Assembly (NCBI RefSeq): GCF_000723465.1
Contig: NZ_HF545616.1
Span: 1,674,001 to 1,738,000 of the forward strand
Direction: 5' to 3'
Source of the DNA: Ruminococcus bicirculans (ex Wegman et al. 2014)
Lineage (GTDB): Bacteria > Bacillota > Clostridia > Oscillospirales > Ruminococcaceae
DNA length: 64,000 nt
The translations under genes and the position numbers were made by a program. The notes below the pieces were generated by a model that was not told the origin of the DNA, searched no databases, and worked only from the letters and a program-made list of their open reading frames with translations. Position 1 is the stretch's first letter, and each line of letters opens with the position of its first letter. Shown in pieces: positions 1-9,531 of the stretch.

Positions 1-771
1 ATGAAGCTTACAGTAATTAAAGCTGATGAGCAGATGGATACCGTAATAAGCAACATATCAAGGTACGCAAACAGTCAAAACAAGATTACCATGTCTGATT
101 TCAGTGCTAATGATGATTTCCATATTAAGCTTGAGCAGCTGTCAAGACGTGTGTTCATTCCTGTTGAAAAAGGAAAGCCTTCTCAGCGATGGTTTTATGA
201 ACGTGCAAGAGGACAGTACAGTGTTGAAGTTAACAGACAGCTTACTGCTGCATCAAAGAGAAAATATAAAGAGCAAAATCCTAAGAATAAATGCATCTCA
301 AAGACAGTGGCCGCTAAGTGTGCGATGTGTTGGCTGAGACACCCTGATATTGTCAGTAAGGGGTTAGAAACAAACTTTATTAGATATTCTGAAATGATAC
401 AGTCCGGTGAAATCCAAGAGCCAGATGAAAAGTTTTATTGCAATCTTATTGCTCAGGTTATTCTTTTTCAGAAATGTGATAAAATAGTAGATGCTCAGAA
501 TTTCGGTGGATATAAAGCTCAACTTAATTATTATACGATTGCTCTGCTATCAGAGTATTATGGCGATAGGGTTGATTTCAGCTATATATGGCAGCATCAG
601 AACATATCTCCTGAAATATCACAGCTTATAGAAAATCTATGCTATAAAGTTTGGAATCATTTCATGAATCCAAATACGAATAACGCAAAGGGCGTTAATG
701 TAACTCAATGGTGTAAAAAAGAAGATTGCTGGATAATGCTTAAAGAGCGTTTTCAGAACGATTCTATATAA
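1..771 (+). CDS. AIPR-family abortive infection protein, C-terminal part (partial at window edge)
   Basis: The 256 residues visible contain a WFYERARGQY stretch (about residues 64-73), typical of the AIPR family of phage-resistance proteins, after a segment reading like the family's FIPVEKG...QRWFYERARG core. AIPR proteins usually exceed 500 residues, so the gene very probably starts upstream and the ATG at base 1 is internal. It ends 29 bp before a cytosine methyltransferase on the same strand, which suggests one operon. AIPR genes are known beside cytosine methyltransferase, Vsr, Z1 and GHKL ATPase genes in predicted restriction-like systems. Its exact biochemical role is not visible from the sequence. 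Confidence 0.75.
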   Translation: MKLTVIKADEQMDTVISNISRYANSQNKITMSDFSANDDFHIKLEQLSRRVFIPVEKGKPSQRWFYERARGQYSVEVNRQLTAASKRKYKEQNPKNKCISKTVAAKCAMCWLRHPDIVSKGLETNFIRYSEMIQSGEIQEPDEKFYCNLIAQVILFQKCDKIVDAQNFGGYKAQLNYYTIALLSEYYGDRVDFSYIWQHQNISPEISQLIENLCYKVWNHFMNPNTNNAKGVNVTQWCKKEDCWIMLKERFQNDSI

Positions 772-800
772 TATGCCGTCAGAATAGGAGAATTAGTGAA

Positions 801-2384
801 ATGCATAAGGTAATTGATTTGTTTGCCGGTGCCGGAGGTCTAAGTCTGGGATTTAAGCAAACAGGCAAATATGAAATTGCTGCTGCATTTGAAATAAATC
901 AAAATGCGCAGGAAACATACAAGAAAAATCATTCGGGAACAAAAGTATTTTCTGATGTGTGTTCAGCAGACTTTGTAAAACTAGGAGAGAAACTCGGAAA
1001 TATAGATGTCGTTATTGGAGGTCCCCCTTGCCAGGGATTCTCAATGGCTAACAGACAGAAGAATCGTATTATAAGCCAAAACAATATGCTTGTAAAGCAA
1101 TATGTCAGAGCTGTAAAGGAACTAAAGCCTAAGGCATTTGTCATGGAGAACGTTGAAATGCTAAAATCTGACGTTCATAGATTTTATTTGCGTACCGGCG
1201 AGACAGAGATAATCGATGAATATAACATTGAAACTACTCCATCAGAGATTCTGCTCTTGGAAGGAAAATACTTCTCAAAAGAAATATTCGAGGATATTCG
1301 CAGTCTGCATGAAGTTGAAGCAAGACTTTGGCCTGAGGAAGATTACAAGCTGCTTAACATTGCATATCGTCAGCGAAAAAACCTGAAGAAGTGCAGAGAA
1401 GCTTTATACCGCTATCAGAAAAAGTATCTTAAACTTGCAGAAAAGATAAAACAGGCTGATAATAATGGAGTATATGAATGTTTCGACGCAGCAGCAGATG
1501 CCATTTTTGACTTCTTTGATAAAATAATAGATGCAGATCAGGTGGTAAAACGCATTGAAAAAACAATTATGATTCAAAGATGTCTTTCACGAATAAAGGA
1601 AATCTATGATAATGAACTGCAAATAGATGAGATTATTTGCCAGAACGGTATTGTAGCTGTTATACAGTCATATTCTGTTCTTGAATATATCACTAAGATG
1701 CTTGGAAACTACACTTTTAACATGGGAGTACTGAATGCATTGGAATTTGGCGCGCCGCAGAGAAGAAATCGTTTTGTATTTATTGGGGTAAAGAATGAAA
1801 TTGCTCAAAACATCGAAATGCCCACAGGAACATTTACAAAAGATAATTACAATACTGTAAAAGATGCCATAAAAGATATTGAGAACGTACGAACCGTATT
1901 TGAAACATCTGAAGACAGTGGTGCAGAACTAACAGACGATTTTGAACCAACGTCGCTTACCCCTCTTCTCAGAGATAGTAAAAAGTTGTATAATCATATT
2001 ATTACTAAAACAAGAGCTGTTGCCAAAGCTCGATTTGAAGCTCTTGGACAGGGTGAAAATTTTCATTTCCTTGACGTGACATTAAAAGAAAATACATATA
2101 CCGATGTTAGCCGCACGCAAAATACTATTTACCAACGTTTAAACTATGAAAAACCGTCTGGTACCGTTGTTAACGTGCGGAAATCTATGTGGATTCATCC
2201 AACCATAAACCGAGCAGTTAGCATAAGAGAAGCAGCCAGACTTCAGACATTCCCTGATTCTTTTGTCTTCTGCGGAACAAAGGATTCACAGTATCAGCAA
2301 GTCGGCAATGCTGTGCCTCCAATACTTGCTAAAGCTATCGCTGAGCATCTTGCATCATACTTGGATCAAAAGAAAAATGGCTGA
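801..2384 (+). CDS. DNA (cytosine-5-)-methyltransferase
   Basis: A 527-residue C5-cytosine methyltransferase that transfers methyl groups from SAM to DNA cytosines. Visible motifs are DLFAGAGGLSLGF (motif I, residues 6-18), GGPPCQGFS with the catalytic Cys (motif IV, about 73-81), ENVE (motif VI), QRRNRFVFIG (motif VIII) and GNAVPP (motif X, near the C-terminus). About 190 residues of charged, helical-looking sequence lie between motifs VI and VIII, more than in small Dcm enzymes. The stop overlaps the start of the downstream vsr-like gene by 8 bp, so the two are probably translationally coupled. Modification partner of the AIPR/Vsr locus; recognition sequence unknown. Confidence 0.93.
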   Translation: MHKVIDLFAGAGGLSLGFKQTGKYEIAAAFEINQNAQETYKKNHSGTKVFSDVCSADFVKLGEKLGNIDVVIGGPPCQGFSMANRQKNRIISQNNMLVKQYVRAVKELKPKAFVMENVEMLKSDVHRFYLRTGETEIIDEYNIETTPSEILLLEGKYFSKEIFEDIRSLHEVEARLWPEEDYKLLNIAYRQRKNLKKCREALYRYQKKYLKLAEKIKQADNNGVYECFDAAADAIFDFFDKIIDADQVVKRIEKTIMIQRCLSRIKEIYDNELQIDEIICQNGIVAVIQSYSVLEYITKMLGNYTFNMGVLNALEFGAPQRRNRFVFIGVKNEIAQNIEMPTGTFTKDNYNTVKDAIKDIENVRTVFETSEDSGAELTDDFEPTSLTPLLRDSKKLYNHIITKTRAVAKARFEALGQGENFHFLDVTLKENTYTDVSRTQNTIYQRLNYEKPSGTVVNVRKSMWIHPTINRAVSIREAARLQTFPDSFVFCGTKDSQYQQVGNAVPPILAKAIAEHLASYLDQKKNG

Positions 2385-2781
2385 TAATCATAGTAAAGAA
2401 GTCCGCAGTATGAATATGTCACATATTCGCAGCAAGGATACCAAACCTGAAATCATAGTTAGAAGTTTTCTTCATCGCAAAGGCTTTCGTTTCAGAAAAA
2501 ATGATAAACGGTATCCTGGTAAACCTGATGTTGTACTGCCTAAATATAAAACCGCAATCTATATCAATGGGTGTTTTTGGCATGTGCACAATTGTGATAA
2601 TTTTGTATGGCCCAAATCAAACACAGAATATTGGACGAATAAGCTTATTAATAACAAAAAACGTGACAAAAAATATCATGACCAAATGAGAGAGAAAGGC
2701 TGGAAAGTTATTGTTATTTGGGAATGTGAAATTAATGAGGACAGGCTACAACGTCTTATTTCTGAGATTAAAGGAGAATAA
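2377..2781 (+). CDS. vsr: Vsr-type DNA mismatch endonuclease
   Basis: Start taken at the ATG at 2377. An in-frame ATG 38 codons upstream lies inside the methyltransferase and is less likely, because the 134-residue product matches E. coli Vsr from its first residues. Visible motifs are RSxNMSHIRSKDTKPE (N-terminal, metal-site Glu), YPGKPDVVLP with the catalytic Asp, and NGCFWHVHNC with the catalytic and zinc-binding His/Cys residues, then a WKVIVIWECE strand. Vsr nicks DNA at T:G mismatches formed by deamination of 5-methylcytosine, which fits the overlapping methyltransferase gene. In AIPR-type loci a Vsr homologue may also act as the restriction nuclease; that is inference. Confidence 0.9.
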   Translation: MADNHSKEVRSMNMSHIRSKDTKPEIIVRSFLHRKGFRFRKNDKRYPGKPDVVLPKYKTAIYINGCFWHVHNCDNFVWPKSNTEYWTNKLINNKKRDKKYHDQMREKGWKVIVIWECEINEDRLQRLISEIKGE

Positions 2782-2784
2782 AAC

Positions 2785-3027
2785 ATGGCATTAATAACAA
2801 AAGATAATATAAAAAAGCTTGATAAAGAAAGAAACAGTGTACATAGTAAAGTTAGAGCCACATATACAACATTCACAAGTGAGGGAAAAAAATACTTTCA
2901 AATTGATACCTACGGAAGTCCCACAAGAGAAATGAAGGATAAAATAAGTCAGTCTATTCAAATTGATAAAGATACTGCCAAAGAACTCATTAAACTTATG
3001 ATGAATATATTTGATATTCTTGACTAA
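2785..3027 (+). CDS. Small conserved protein of the methyltransferase/Vsr operon
   Basis: An 80-residue charged protein starting 3 bp after the Vsr stop, with AAAGGAG upstream of its ATG. It has no signal peptide or membrane segment. The C-terminal half (SIQIDKDTAKELIKLMMNIF) looks helical. I do not recognise a named domain, although small proteins of this look occur in restriction-modification neighbourhoods. Tight spacing places it in the dcm-vsr transcription unit, so it may be an accessory or control protein of that system. Confidence 0.65.
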   Translation: MALITKDNIKKLDKERNSVHSKVRATYTTFTSEGKKYFQIDTYGSPTREMKDKISQSIQIDKDTAKELIKLMMNIFDILD

Positions 3028-3190
3028 TAAATACTAGTGAAAAATGATACTCGAACTGATCAGGCTATGATGGGGTGCAGTTTAATCTGGTTTGCTGTGT
3101 TAAAGAAAATTTCAGAGAAATAGTTATTTACAGGATAATATTTGCTGTTGAAAAAAATCGGCATGATGACAAATGAGGGGAGAAAAAATA

Positions 3191-4819
3191 ATGGATAAAT
3201 TAGTAAAACAGATTGAAAAAATACGTGAAATCAATAAACAGCATAAGCTTGTTATTTTTGTAGGCGCAGGCGTGTCACAAAACTCAGGCGTCTGTTCATG
3301 GTGGGAATTAGTTAAAGACATTGCAATAAGAATTGATTATAATGATATTTGTGAAAAATGCAAAATGAAAAATCTAATATGCTCTGAATGTGGGGAAACA
3401 CTTGAGTTATGTAGCTTTGATAACGATGAATGTCAATACAAACATAATTATTCATCTGATGAATTTCTGAAAATACCTCAATATTTTTATGAAGAGAAAG
3501 GCGAAGAGCAATACATTCAGTTGCTAAAAGAAAAATTTGGAGGAAACTATGAATCAAATGAAATTGACAATTTAATTCTTGATATAAAGCCGGAACACAT
3601 TATAACAACAAATTATGATCATCTACTTGAAGACACCAAGAATATAAACGTTTCAAAATACACCATTATAAAGAGCGATAAAGATTTACTAACTGAGACA
3701 GGTAAGCACTATATTATAAAAATGCACGGAGATAAAGATGATTTTAATGAGAATGGAATTAATAATATAGTTCTAAAAGAAGACGATTATCTTAAGTATT
3801 CTCATACTCATGAAATAATTGAATCTTATATTAAATCGCTTCTTTTTGATAAAACCTTTATGTTTGTTGGCTATTCTCTTAACGATAATAACTTAAAACT
3901 TATAATGAGCTACATAGATTATTATGTTAAGAGTCAAGGGATCAAGAAGTATAACTCGCATTATTTGATTACCAATAGAATTGAACATAAAGAACGTGAT
4001 AATAAATATTGGGATAATAAAAATGTTGAAGTAGTCGATTTAGCTGCACTATCAAACTTTATGAAAGAAAAAACGCCATGCAGTCTTAATACTTATGGTA
4101 AGCCGCTTTTTTCTTTTCTGATGTATATCAAGGATAATAATCTTCCGTTTTATGAAGATAAAAAAGAACAATTAAAATACACATTGTTAAAAAATATTAA
4201 ATCTGTAGAACCATTCAATCGCATCAGCTATACTACACTATTATCAATAGGTGCTTTCTCACACAATACAGAATTACAGGATGAATCATTAAATATTAAT
4301 GATGAAACAGAATACAATAATTTGTTGGAAATTCTTGAACAAAATGATTCAGACAGTTCAGAGATAAAAAAATACTTTATTAAATCCGGTGTATACTCAA
4401 TTCATAATAAAAGTAATTTCAAATATCTTTTGGCATCAGAAGAAAAAACAGACGAACTATTAAATTTATCCATGATATGGGCATATCCCGAGATTATCAA
4501 ACGATTTCCTAGCATTAAAAATGATTTTGAAAAAGCATATTATAGTTTATTAATATATAAAACAGAAAATAATATTTGCCTTGATATATTATCAAACATT
4601 GAACTAGAGATTAATCTAAGAGACTTCAAACAACTGACGCCAAAAGATAAATATCAAATAGCAATACTTAAGTTTAATCAAATAGCAATTGGACTATTAC
4701 GCTACCAAAAACAAAAGGAACAGCTGGATAATCTCGGGTACTTTCTTGATTCTGTCGCTACAGAAAATAAAACGTTTGAGTGCATAAAAAAGATCTATAA
4801 TGATAATGGAAAAGTATAA
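3191..4819 (+). pseudogene. SIR2-domain antiphage-type protein, N-terminal portion, truncated by IS insertion
   Basis: Start chosen at the ATG at 3191, which has AGGGGAG at the right distance; an ATG 18 bp upstream overlaps that site. Residues about 20-260 form a SIR2-like NAD-binding/hydrolase domain: VIFVGAGVSQNSG, ITTNYDHLLED, IIKMHGD and FVGYSLNDNN. A Cys-rich insert (CEKCKMKNLICSECG) lies near residue 60. The rest is a large helical region. The reading frame runs into the IS at 4815 and stops on a TAA supplied by the IS end. Joining both sides of the IS, with one 3-bp target copy removed, gives one uninterrupted protein of 992 residues. Length and architecture resemble defence-associated sirtuins (DSR type) that deplete NAD on phage infection. 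A truncated product may still be made. Confidence 0.85.
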
Positions 4820-4900
4820 TGTACCCTAGAAACTGAACACAAAATTGCCAAAACATCGTGACAGTGGTATAATAAAAGAAAGAAACAGGAGGACACGATA

Positions 4901-5239
4901 ATGGCGAAGAGGAACACATACACACCGGAGTACAAGGCAAAAATCGTAATAGAAATACTGGAGGGAGAGCAGACGATCAGCGAGATAGCAAGTCGTGAAG
5001 GAATCAACGTCAATCAGCTGAAAAATTGGAAAAAGGAATTTCTTGAGAATGCATCCCGTGCCTTTAATGGTTCAAAATCAGAAAAGGAAGCAAAAAGAGC
5101 AGCTGAGAACTCAAAAAAGCGGGAAGAAAAGCTTATGCAGAAAATCGGTCACCTGACAGTTCAGGTGGACTGGCTCAAAAAAAAATCTGAAGAAGTGCTC
5201 GGACCTGACTGGAAGGAAAAGTCTGGTTATGAAGAATGA
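4901..5239 (+). CDS. IS3-family transposase OrfA (helix-turn-helix)
   Basis: 112 residues. The N-terminus (YTPEYKAKIVIEILEGEQ... SEIASREGINVNQLKNWKKE) is the standard IS3/IS911 OrfA helix-turn-helix that binds the element ends. A helical region with leucine-zipper character follows (KREEKLMQKIGHLTVQVDWL). GGAGG lies 11 bp before the ATG. The gene overlaps orfB by 11 bp. A run of nine A residues at 5177-5185 lies upstream of the overlap, a possible slippage site. However, orfB is in the +1 frame relative to orfA, so the usual -1 frameshift would not join them. Confidence 0.93.
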   Translation: MAKRNTYTPEYKAKIVIEILEGEQTISEIASREGINVNQLKNWKKEFLENASRAFNGSKSEKEAKRAAENSKKREEKLMQKIGHLTVQVDWLKKKSEEVLGPDWKEKSGYEE

Positions 5240-6062
5240 TAGGCTGAACATTAAGGAACAGTGTGAACTGCTTGAAATCAACCGCACTTCGATGTACTAT
5301 CAGCCTGTTGAACCGGCAGAAAAAGCCTTGGAGCGTGAGGAATACATCAAATCACGTATTGACTACTGGCACACAAAATTCTGCTACATTGGTCATCGGA
5401 AAATCAAAGAAAAGCTTGTACAGGAAGACGGGATTGCAATCGGCAGAAAGCTTGTCAGACGTTATATGGCGGAAATGAATATCTGTCCGGTTTATCCGAA
5501 ATCCAATCTTTCAAAGCCCGGAAAGAACAGTTTAAAATTTCCGTATCTGCTGAAAAATCTAAAAATTGACCGACCAAATCAGGTATGGTCAATTGACATC
5601 ACCTATATCAAAATGGGGCGTAGCCATATGTATCTGACAGCGATTATTGATTGGTACAGCCGTTTTATCGTGGGCTATGAATTGTCTGATACGCTGGATA
5701 CTGCACCGGTTTTAGCAGCAGTCACAAATGCCATGGAACAATACGGCAATCCTGAAATTATCAATTCTGATCAGGGCAGCCAGTTTACAAGCAATGACTA
5801 TATTGAATTTCTGAAAGCGAAGAATATCCGCCAGAGTATGGACGGAAAAGCTAGATGGGTGGATAATGTGGTAATTGAACGCTGGTTTCGCAGCTTGAAA
5901 ACGGAGTTGATTTATATCAATGAATACAGCAATCCCAGAGAGCTGCGCCAGCAGATTGGTAGTTACATCAAGGATTACAACAACGAAAGACCCCATCAGG
6001 CGCTTGGCTACAAGTTGCCTGTGCAGGTTTACCAAGCCAAGTCTGTATGCAATGCTGCATAA
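5229..6062 (+). CDS. IS3-family transposase OrfB (DDE integrase)
   Basis: 277 residues. An HTH_21-like N-terminus (SRIDYWHTKFCYIGHRKIKE) is followed by an rve integrase core with the catalytic acids in SIDITYIKM, INSDQGSQFTS and ERWFRSLKTELIY, then the usual NNERPHQALGY C-terminus. It performs strand cutting and joining during transposition. It appears intact, and the copy at 48833-49666 encodes an identical protein. It has its own ATG inside the orfA 3' end, so it may be translated by coupling rather than as a fusion. Confidence 0.95.
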   Translation: MKNDRLNIKEQCELLEINRTSMYYQPVEPAEKALEREEYIKSRIDYWHTKFCYIGHRKIKEKLVQEDGIAIGRKLVRRYMAEMNICPVYPKSNLSKPGKNSLKFPYLLKNLKIDRPNQVWSIDITYIKMGRSHMYLTAIIDWYSRFIVGYELSDTLDTAPVLAAVTNAMEQYGNPEIINSDQGSQFTSNDYIEFLKAKNIRQSMDGKARWVDNVVIERWFRSLKTELIYINEYSNPRELRQQIGSYIKDYNNERPHQALGYKLPVQVYQAKSVCNAA

Positions 6063-6154
6063 ATTTTGCTTACGTTTTTTGGATGGCTATACAAAGTTTT
6101 CGCTGTCACGATAATTTTTTTCATTTGTGTCTTGACAAGGGGGACATTATAAAG

Positions 6155-7509
6155 AGATTAATAAACTGAACAACCTTCTTCTTAAACACGAAGAATACTA
6201 TATGCGTAAAACCACAATGACAAAATATGGTGGAACAATCTATGGGGATTTATTCAAACTTCAGGCTATTGTATATGACTATTATTATTTCTACAAGAAG
6301 AACTACCTGATGCTTGATTGGTTTAATAATGTTTCAAAGATGTGCGAGCCTTACATAAAAGCTATCCTTTGCACATATTATCCAGATGAATATCAATTTT
6401 CAAATCCTGCATTAGGAAGAACGCAGGTAAAACCATATCCATTAAATCTAACAGATGTTAATTTGATAATACGCCATGTAAAGTACAAAGACTTTATTTC
6501 ATGGCTATCGTATTATAAAGTATTTAGCTTGTCATTAATTGATGAATTAAATATTACTGAGATATTTGATAATTTCTGTATATCAATACGTTCTTTTTGG
6601 CTTACAGAATATGCAGAGTATATCAATCTGTTCGGCAAGTTACTATCATTGGTTGAACTTTCAAAAGATGAGCGCCACCAAATACTGCTGTCATTTTTAA
6701 AACTTGTAACACCTGATTATAAGATAAGTATTAAAATGTTGCGAAATTGTTTAAAAGCATTATGGCTATTTGCAGATAAACATTATAATGCTGATGAGTC
6801 TTCTTACTACCAGTTGTTGGAGCTCCTTATAGATGAGTGTTTATTGACTGATCCTCTTGATATGAGAAATGATTACATCAATCTAATACATATACTTTCA
6901 TCACAAGCAGATAAAAAAATATATGATAAATGTTGTGCTATAATTGATAAATGTGATTCAGAACGTAAAAAAGCATATTATCCGTATGTTTTTAAGGACA
7001 TTCTTTTAAAACATGAGCCTACCAAATGGACTAAATGGATAATTGACAATCTTGAGCATAATTGGGCTGAAGAAGTATTTGATTATCTTGAAAAAAAGAT
7101 TATTCCTTATAATGAAGTTGTTTCAAAGTATTTTGAAGAAAAACTCAAAGCAAGAAAAGAAACTCCTGGTGTTATATTGTACCCTGACAATAAATCAGAG
7201 CTTGTTAATTCAATAGTAATTCTTCATATACTTGGGATTATACCTAATTTAGACAGCATGACCTATCTCAAACGGTATTGTACTGAATATGTTTATCTTG
7301 ATTTTTTATTTAATCCCGGATCGTTTGACTATAGCAGCATTAATACTGCTGATTATATGTGGTGTAATTTTATAAATTCAAATGAGTATCGGGATATTAT
7401 TCTTAAACATAAGTCTGAATTTTGGACTAAAGAAAACGAAAAAAGGATAGAATTAGGCTTTGGCAGCTCATTTGAGAACATGATAGCATACAAATACCTG
7501 TTTGGTTAA
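6155..7509 (+). pseudogene. SIR2-domain protein, C-terminal portion separated by the IS
   Basis: 450 codons in the reading frame of the SIR2 gene, resuming directly after the second AAG target copy. The first base of the junction codon comes from position 4814 and gives Glu (GAG). No stop or shift occurs before the natural end at 7509. The region is alpha-helical in character and rich in Tyr/Trp/Lys/Asp, as in the C-terminal sensor-type domains of long SIR2 defence proteins. An internal ATG at 6202 could start a separate fragment, but it has no convincing ribosome binding site. Confidence 0.85.
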
Positions 7510-7845
7510 TAACAGCAGAACCTAAAAAAGTAGTAGTAATGATCAAATATAAACAAGCACCTTCTCTATTGATTTGTAGGCAGATTGCTTCTTCGTGCAG
7601 AAACAAATTTACCGATATATGGTTTGGCTATTTGTATATCTGTTTATGTTGTTACATATTATTACAGTGACTTTTGGGCAATGAAATATAATATCGGTCA
7701 CAATTACGCTTCAATTCGGGACTTTGGGGCATTTTTGTTCAGCAGCATAATTGTCTGTTCTTTGGGGGAATGAAGCAAGCCTCAAAATAAAAATCTACAT
7801 AAACCCTTGAATTTGCGTGGTTTTCAGCAGGTCTGACCGACGGCT

Positions 7846-7864
7846 TACGCCAATTTTACGCCAA
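7846..7864 (+). repeat. Candidate attachment site, left copy of a 19-bp direct repeat
   Basis: TACGCCAATTTTACGCCAA occurs here and again at 36771-36789. It is itself two TACGCCAA octamers separated by TTT. The left copy sits 79 bp from the integrase stop codon, inside a longer inverted repeat (TCTGACCGA on the left, TCGGTCAGA on the right). The position next to int suggests an att site or integrase binding site. The rest of the 434-bp gap (7510-7943) holds no credible gene. Confidence 0.5.
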
Positions 7865-7899
7865 TCGGTCAGAAACTTATAAAAAAATATGATAACATA

Positions 7900-7941
7900 T
7901 GAGAGATCACTGATGTTTTGGTTCATCGGTGATCTCTTTTT
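7900..7941 (+). terminator. Rho-independent terminator
   Basis: GAGATCACTGATG and CATCGGTGATCTC form a strong stem with a short TTTTGGTT loop and a T run on the plus strand. It ends just before the stop codon of the convergent integrase gene, so it separates plus-strand transcription from int. Confidence 0.75.
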
Positions 7942-7943
7942 TA

Positions 7944-9176
7944 TTATTTGGCACTGCCGCCTTTGAGAAGCTTTTCAAAGGTCTGAAATTCTTTCTTTTT
8001 GAAGTCGCTTGTGGCGTCGGTGTAGACGTTCATCGTGGTGCTGAAATCTGAATGACCGAGCACGTCTTGAATCACTTTGAGGTTTATGCCCATTTCGCAC
8101 ATTCGTGTTGCAAAGGTGTGGCGTAGGGTGTGACAACTGAAATCGGGTAATAGGGTGACGTTTTCGCTTTTCTGCGCTTCCGAAAGCACTCTTTTGTCGC
8201 AGTCACGGATTATCCTGCGCAATGCCCTGTTGAGATTGTTCTGATTATGTACATTGCCAAAGCGGTTTATGAAAATAAAATCAGAAAAGCCGTCGACCTT
8301 AACTTTGCATCTCAGCCCTGCTATATCCTGATACTCTTTCTCCTGTTCGAGCGCTTCCCTGACTTCGCTCATAATAGGCACGCTGCGGCTTCCCGCTTCT
8401 GTCTTAGGCTTGTGTATGCTGAACTGACATTTGTTCGTATCGTGCTTGAAGTAAACAAGCGTGTGGTTGACGCTGATAAAGCCGTTTTCAAGATCAACAT
8501 CGCACCAGCGCAGCCCCGTTATCTCGCCAACACGCAATCCCGTATAAAGCATTGTAAGAAATACAGGATACCAGTGCTGATAACGCGGCGTGCTGCGGAG
8601 GTAATCAAGAAAAAGTTCCTGTTCCTTTGCGGTAAGCGCCTGACGTTTCTGTATCTCCTTGCCGTGCATATGTTTCAGTTCTCTTATCGCATTGTCGGAG
8701 GGGTTCGCGGGGATAAGCCTGTTCTGCACGGCAAGTTCAAGCACTTGATGAAGCACGGTATTTACGTTGTCGATAGTAGAAACTTTTAGCCCGCGTTCTC
8801 TGTAAAGCATATTGTAAAAGCCCTTAACGTCCGAATACAGCAGTCCTGAGATCTTGCTTTTGCCGATATATGGATTGACGAACATTTCGTACATATACAT
8901 ATAGTTCAGCATAGTGTTGTCCTTTAGCCCCATTTTATCTCTCACCCACATTTTATAGATGTCATTTACCGTGAGGTTTCGGGCGTTAGGCCTTATGCCT
9001 CTGAGAACATCGGCAGAGATTTCCTCTTTTTTCTCACGAAGTTCCTGCAGCGTGGGTGCATATATCACGCGCCTTTCGCCGTTCTGCGTCCAGCGGTAAT
9101 CATAACCGCCGCCCGCACGTTCGCTTTCACCTTTTTTCAGCATAATGCCTTTGCTGTCTCTGCGCCTTTTTGCCAT
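7944..9176 (-). CDS. int: Tyrosine integrase, Tn916/ICE type
   Basis: A 410-residue integrase with an AP2-like N-terminal DNA-binding domain (GGYDYRWTQNGERRVIYAPT), a SAM-like core-binding domain (about 60-170) and a catalytic domain. Catalytic residues are visible as Arg in YTGLRVGEITGLRW, HxxR in HTLRHTFATR, His in LGHSD and the nucleophilic Tyr in MNVYTD. It would integrate and excise the surrounding island. The excisionase gene lies 75 bp upstream on the same strand, as in Tn916-like elements. The gene is intact. Confidence 0.95.
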   Translation of the reverse strand: MAKRRRDSKGIMLKKGESERAGGGYDYRWTQNGERRVIYAPTLQELREKKEEISADVLRGIRPNARNLTVNDIYKMWVRDKMGLKDNTMLNYMYMYEMFVNPYIGKSKISGLLYSDVKGFYNMLYRERGLKVSTIDNVNTVLHQVLELAVQNRLIPANPSDNAIRELKHMHGKEIQKRQALTAKEQELFLDYLRSTPRYQHWYPVFLTMLYTGLRVGEITGLRWCDVDLENGFISVNHTLVYFKHDTNKCQFSIHKPKTEAGSRSVPIMSEVREALEQEKEYQDIAGLRCKVKVDGFSDFIFINRFGNVHNQNNLNRALRRIIRDCDKRVLSEAQKSENVTLLPDFSCHTLRHTFATRMCEMGINLKVIQDVLGHSDFSTTMNVYTDATSDFKKKEFQTFEKLLKGGSAK

Positions 9177-9251
9177 AATAAAACTCTCCTTTCAAAATTC
9201 TGCCGACCATCGGCTTTCCGGACGGTCGGCATTTTTCACATTTCTCGCAGT

Positions 9252-9467
9252 TCAGATAGAATAAGCTCTCGACATATACTCGTCAAACTGCCTGCGCTTG
9301 ATAAGCCTTTTGTTCCCCACCCACAAAACGAACGGACAGCGTTCGTCTGCCGTGAGTTCTCTCAGCTTGTGCTGACCGATGTTTGAGTAAACGGCGGCTT
9401 CCTCGATAGTGAGGTTTTGCTTTTGAAATATAGGGACGTTGAGTTCCCTTTCTCTGACAATATCCAT
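9252..9467 (-). CDS. xis: Excisionase, Tn916 Xis family
   Basis: A 71-residue protein with a MerR-like winged-helix reading (LTIEEAAVYSNIGQHKLRELT... RLIKRRQFDEYMSRAY), as in Tn916 Xis. It would bend DNA at the element ends and steer the integrase to excision. GGAGG lies upstream of the ATG. It directly precedes int. Confidence 0.88.
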   Translation of the reverse strand: MDIVRERELNVPIFQKQNLTIEEAAVYSNIGQHKLRELTADERCPFVLWVGNKRLIKRRQFDEYMSRAYSI

Positions 9468-9531
9468 AATAGTTTACCTCCTTGGTGTCTTGAAAATAAT
9501 GTATTAGTGTAAAATAAGACTTTGCTCCTTT

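Larger units (their letters stand above)
4815..6151 (+). mobile_element. IS3-family insertion sequence, copy 1
   Basis: The element spans 1,337 bp. Its ends are imperfect inverted repeats, TATAATGTACCCTAG at the left and the complement of TATAATGTCCCCCTT at the right. It is flanked by a 3-bp direct duplication AAG (4812-4814 and 6152-6154), normal for IS3 family. It carries orfA and orfB. A second copy of identical length lies at 48744-50080 in the opposite orientation, with its own 3-bp duplication, so both moved recently and the element is probably active. Here it splits the SIR2 gene. Confidence 0.95.

Noticed and set aside
5171-5239. Programmed -1 frameshift between IS3 orfA and orfB at the nine-A run
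   Set aside because: orfB is in the +1 frame relative to orfA, so the usual -1 slip would not give a fusion; separate starts are simpler.
7585-7773. A 62-codon plus-strand frame between the SIR2 gene and the integrase
   Set aside because: No ribosome binding site, no recognisable domain, and it lies in the AT-rich flank of the proposed att site.
8247-8789. A 180-codon plus-strand frame
   Set aside because: It is antisense to the integrase, whose catalytic motifs are all intact.
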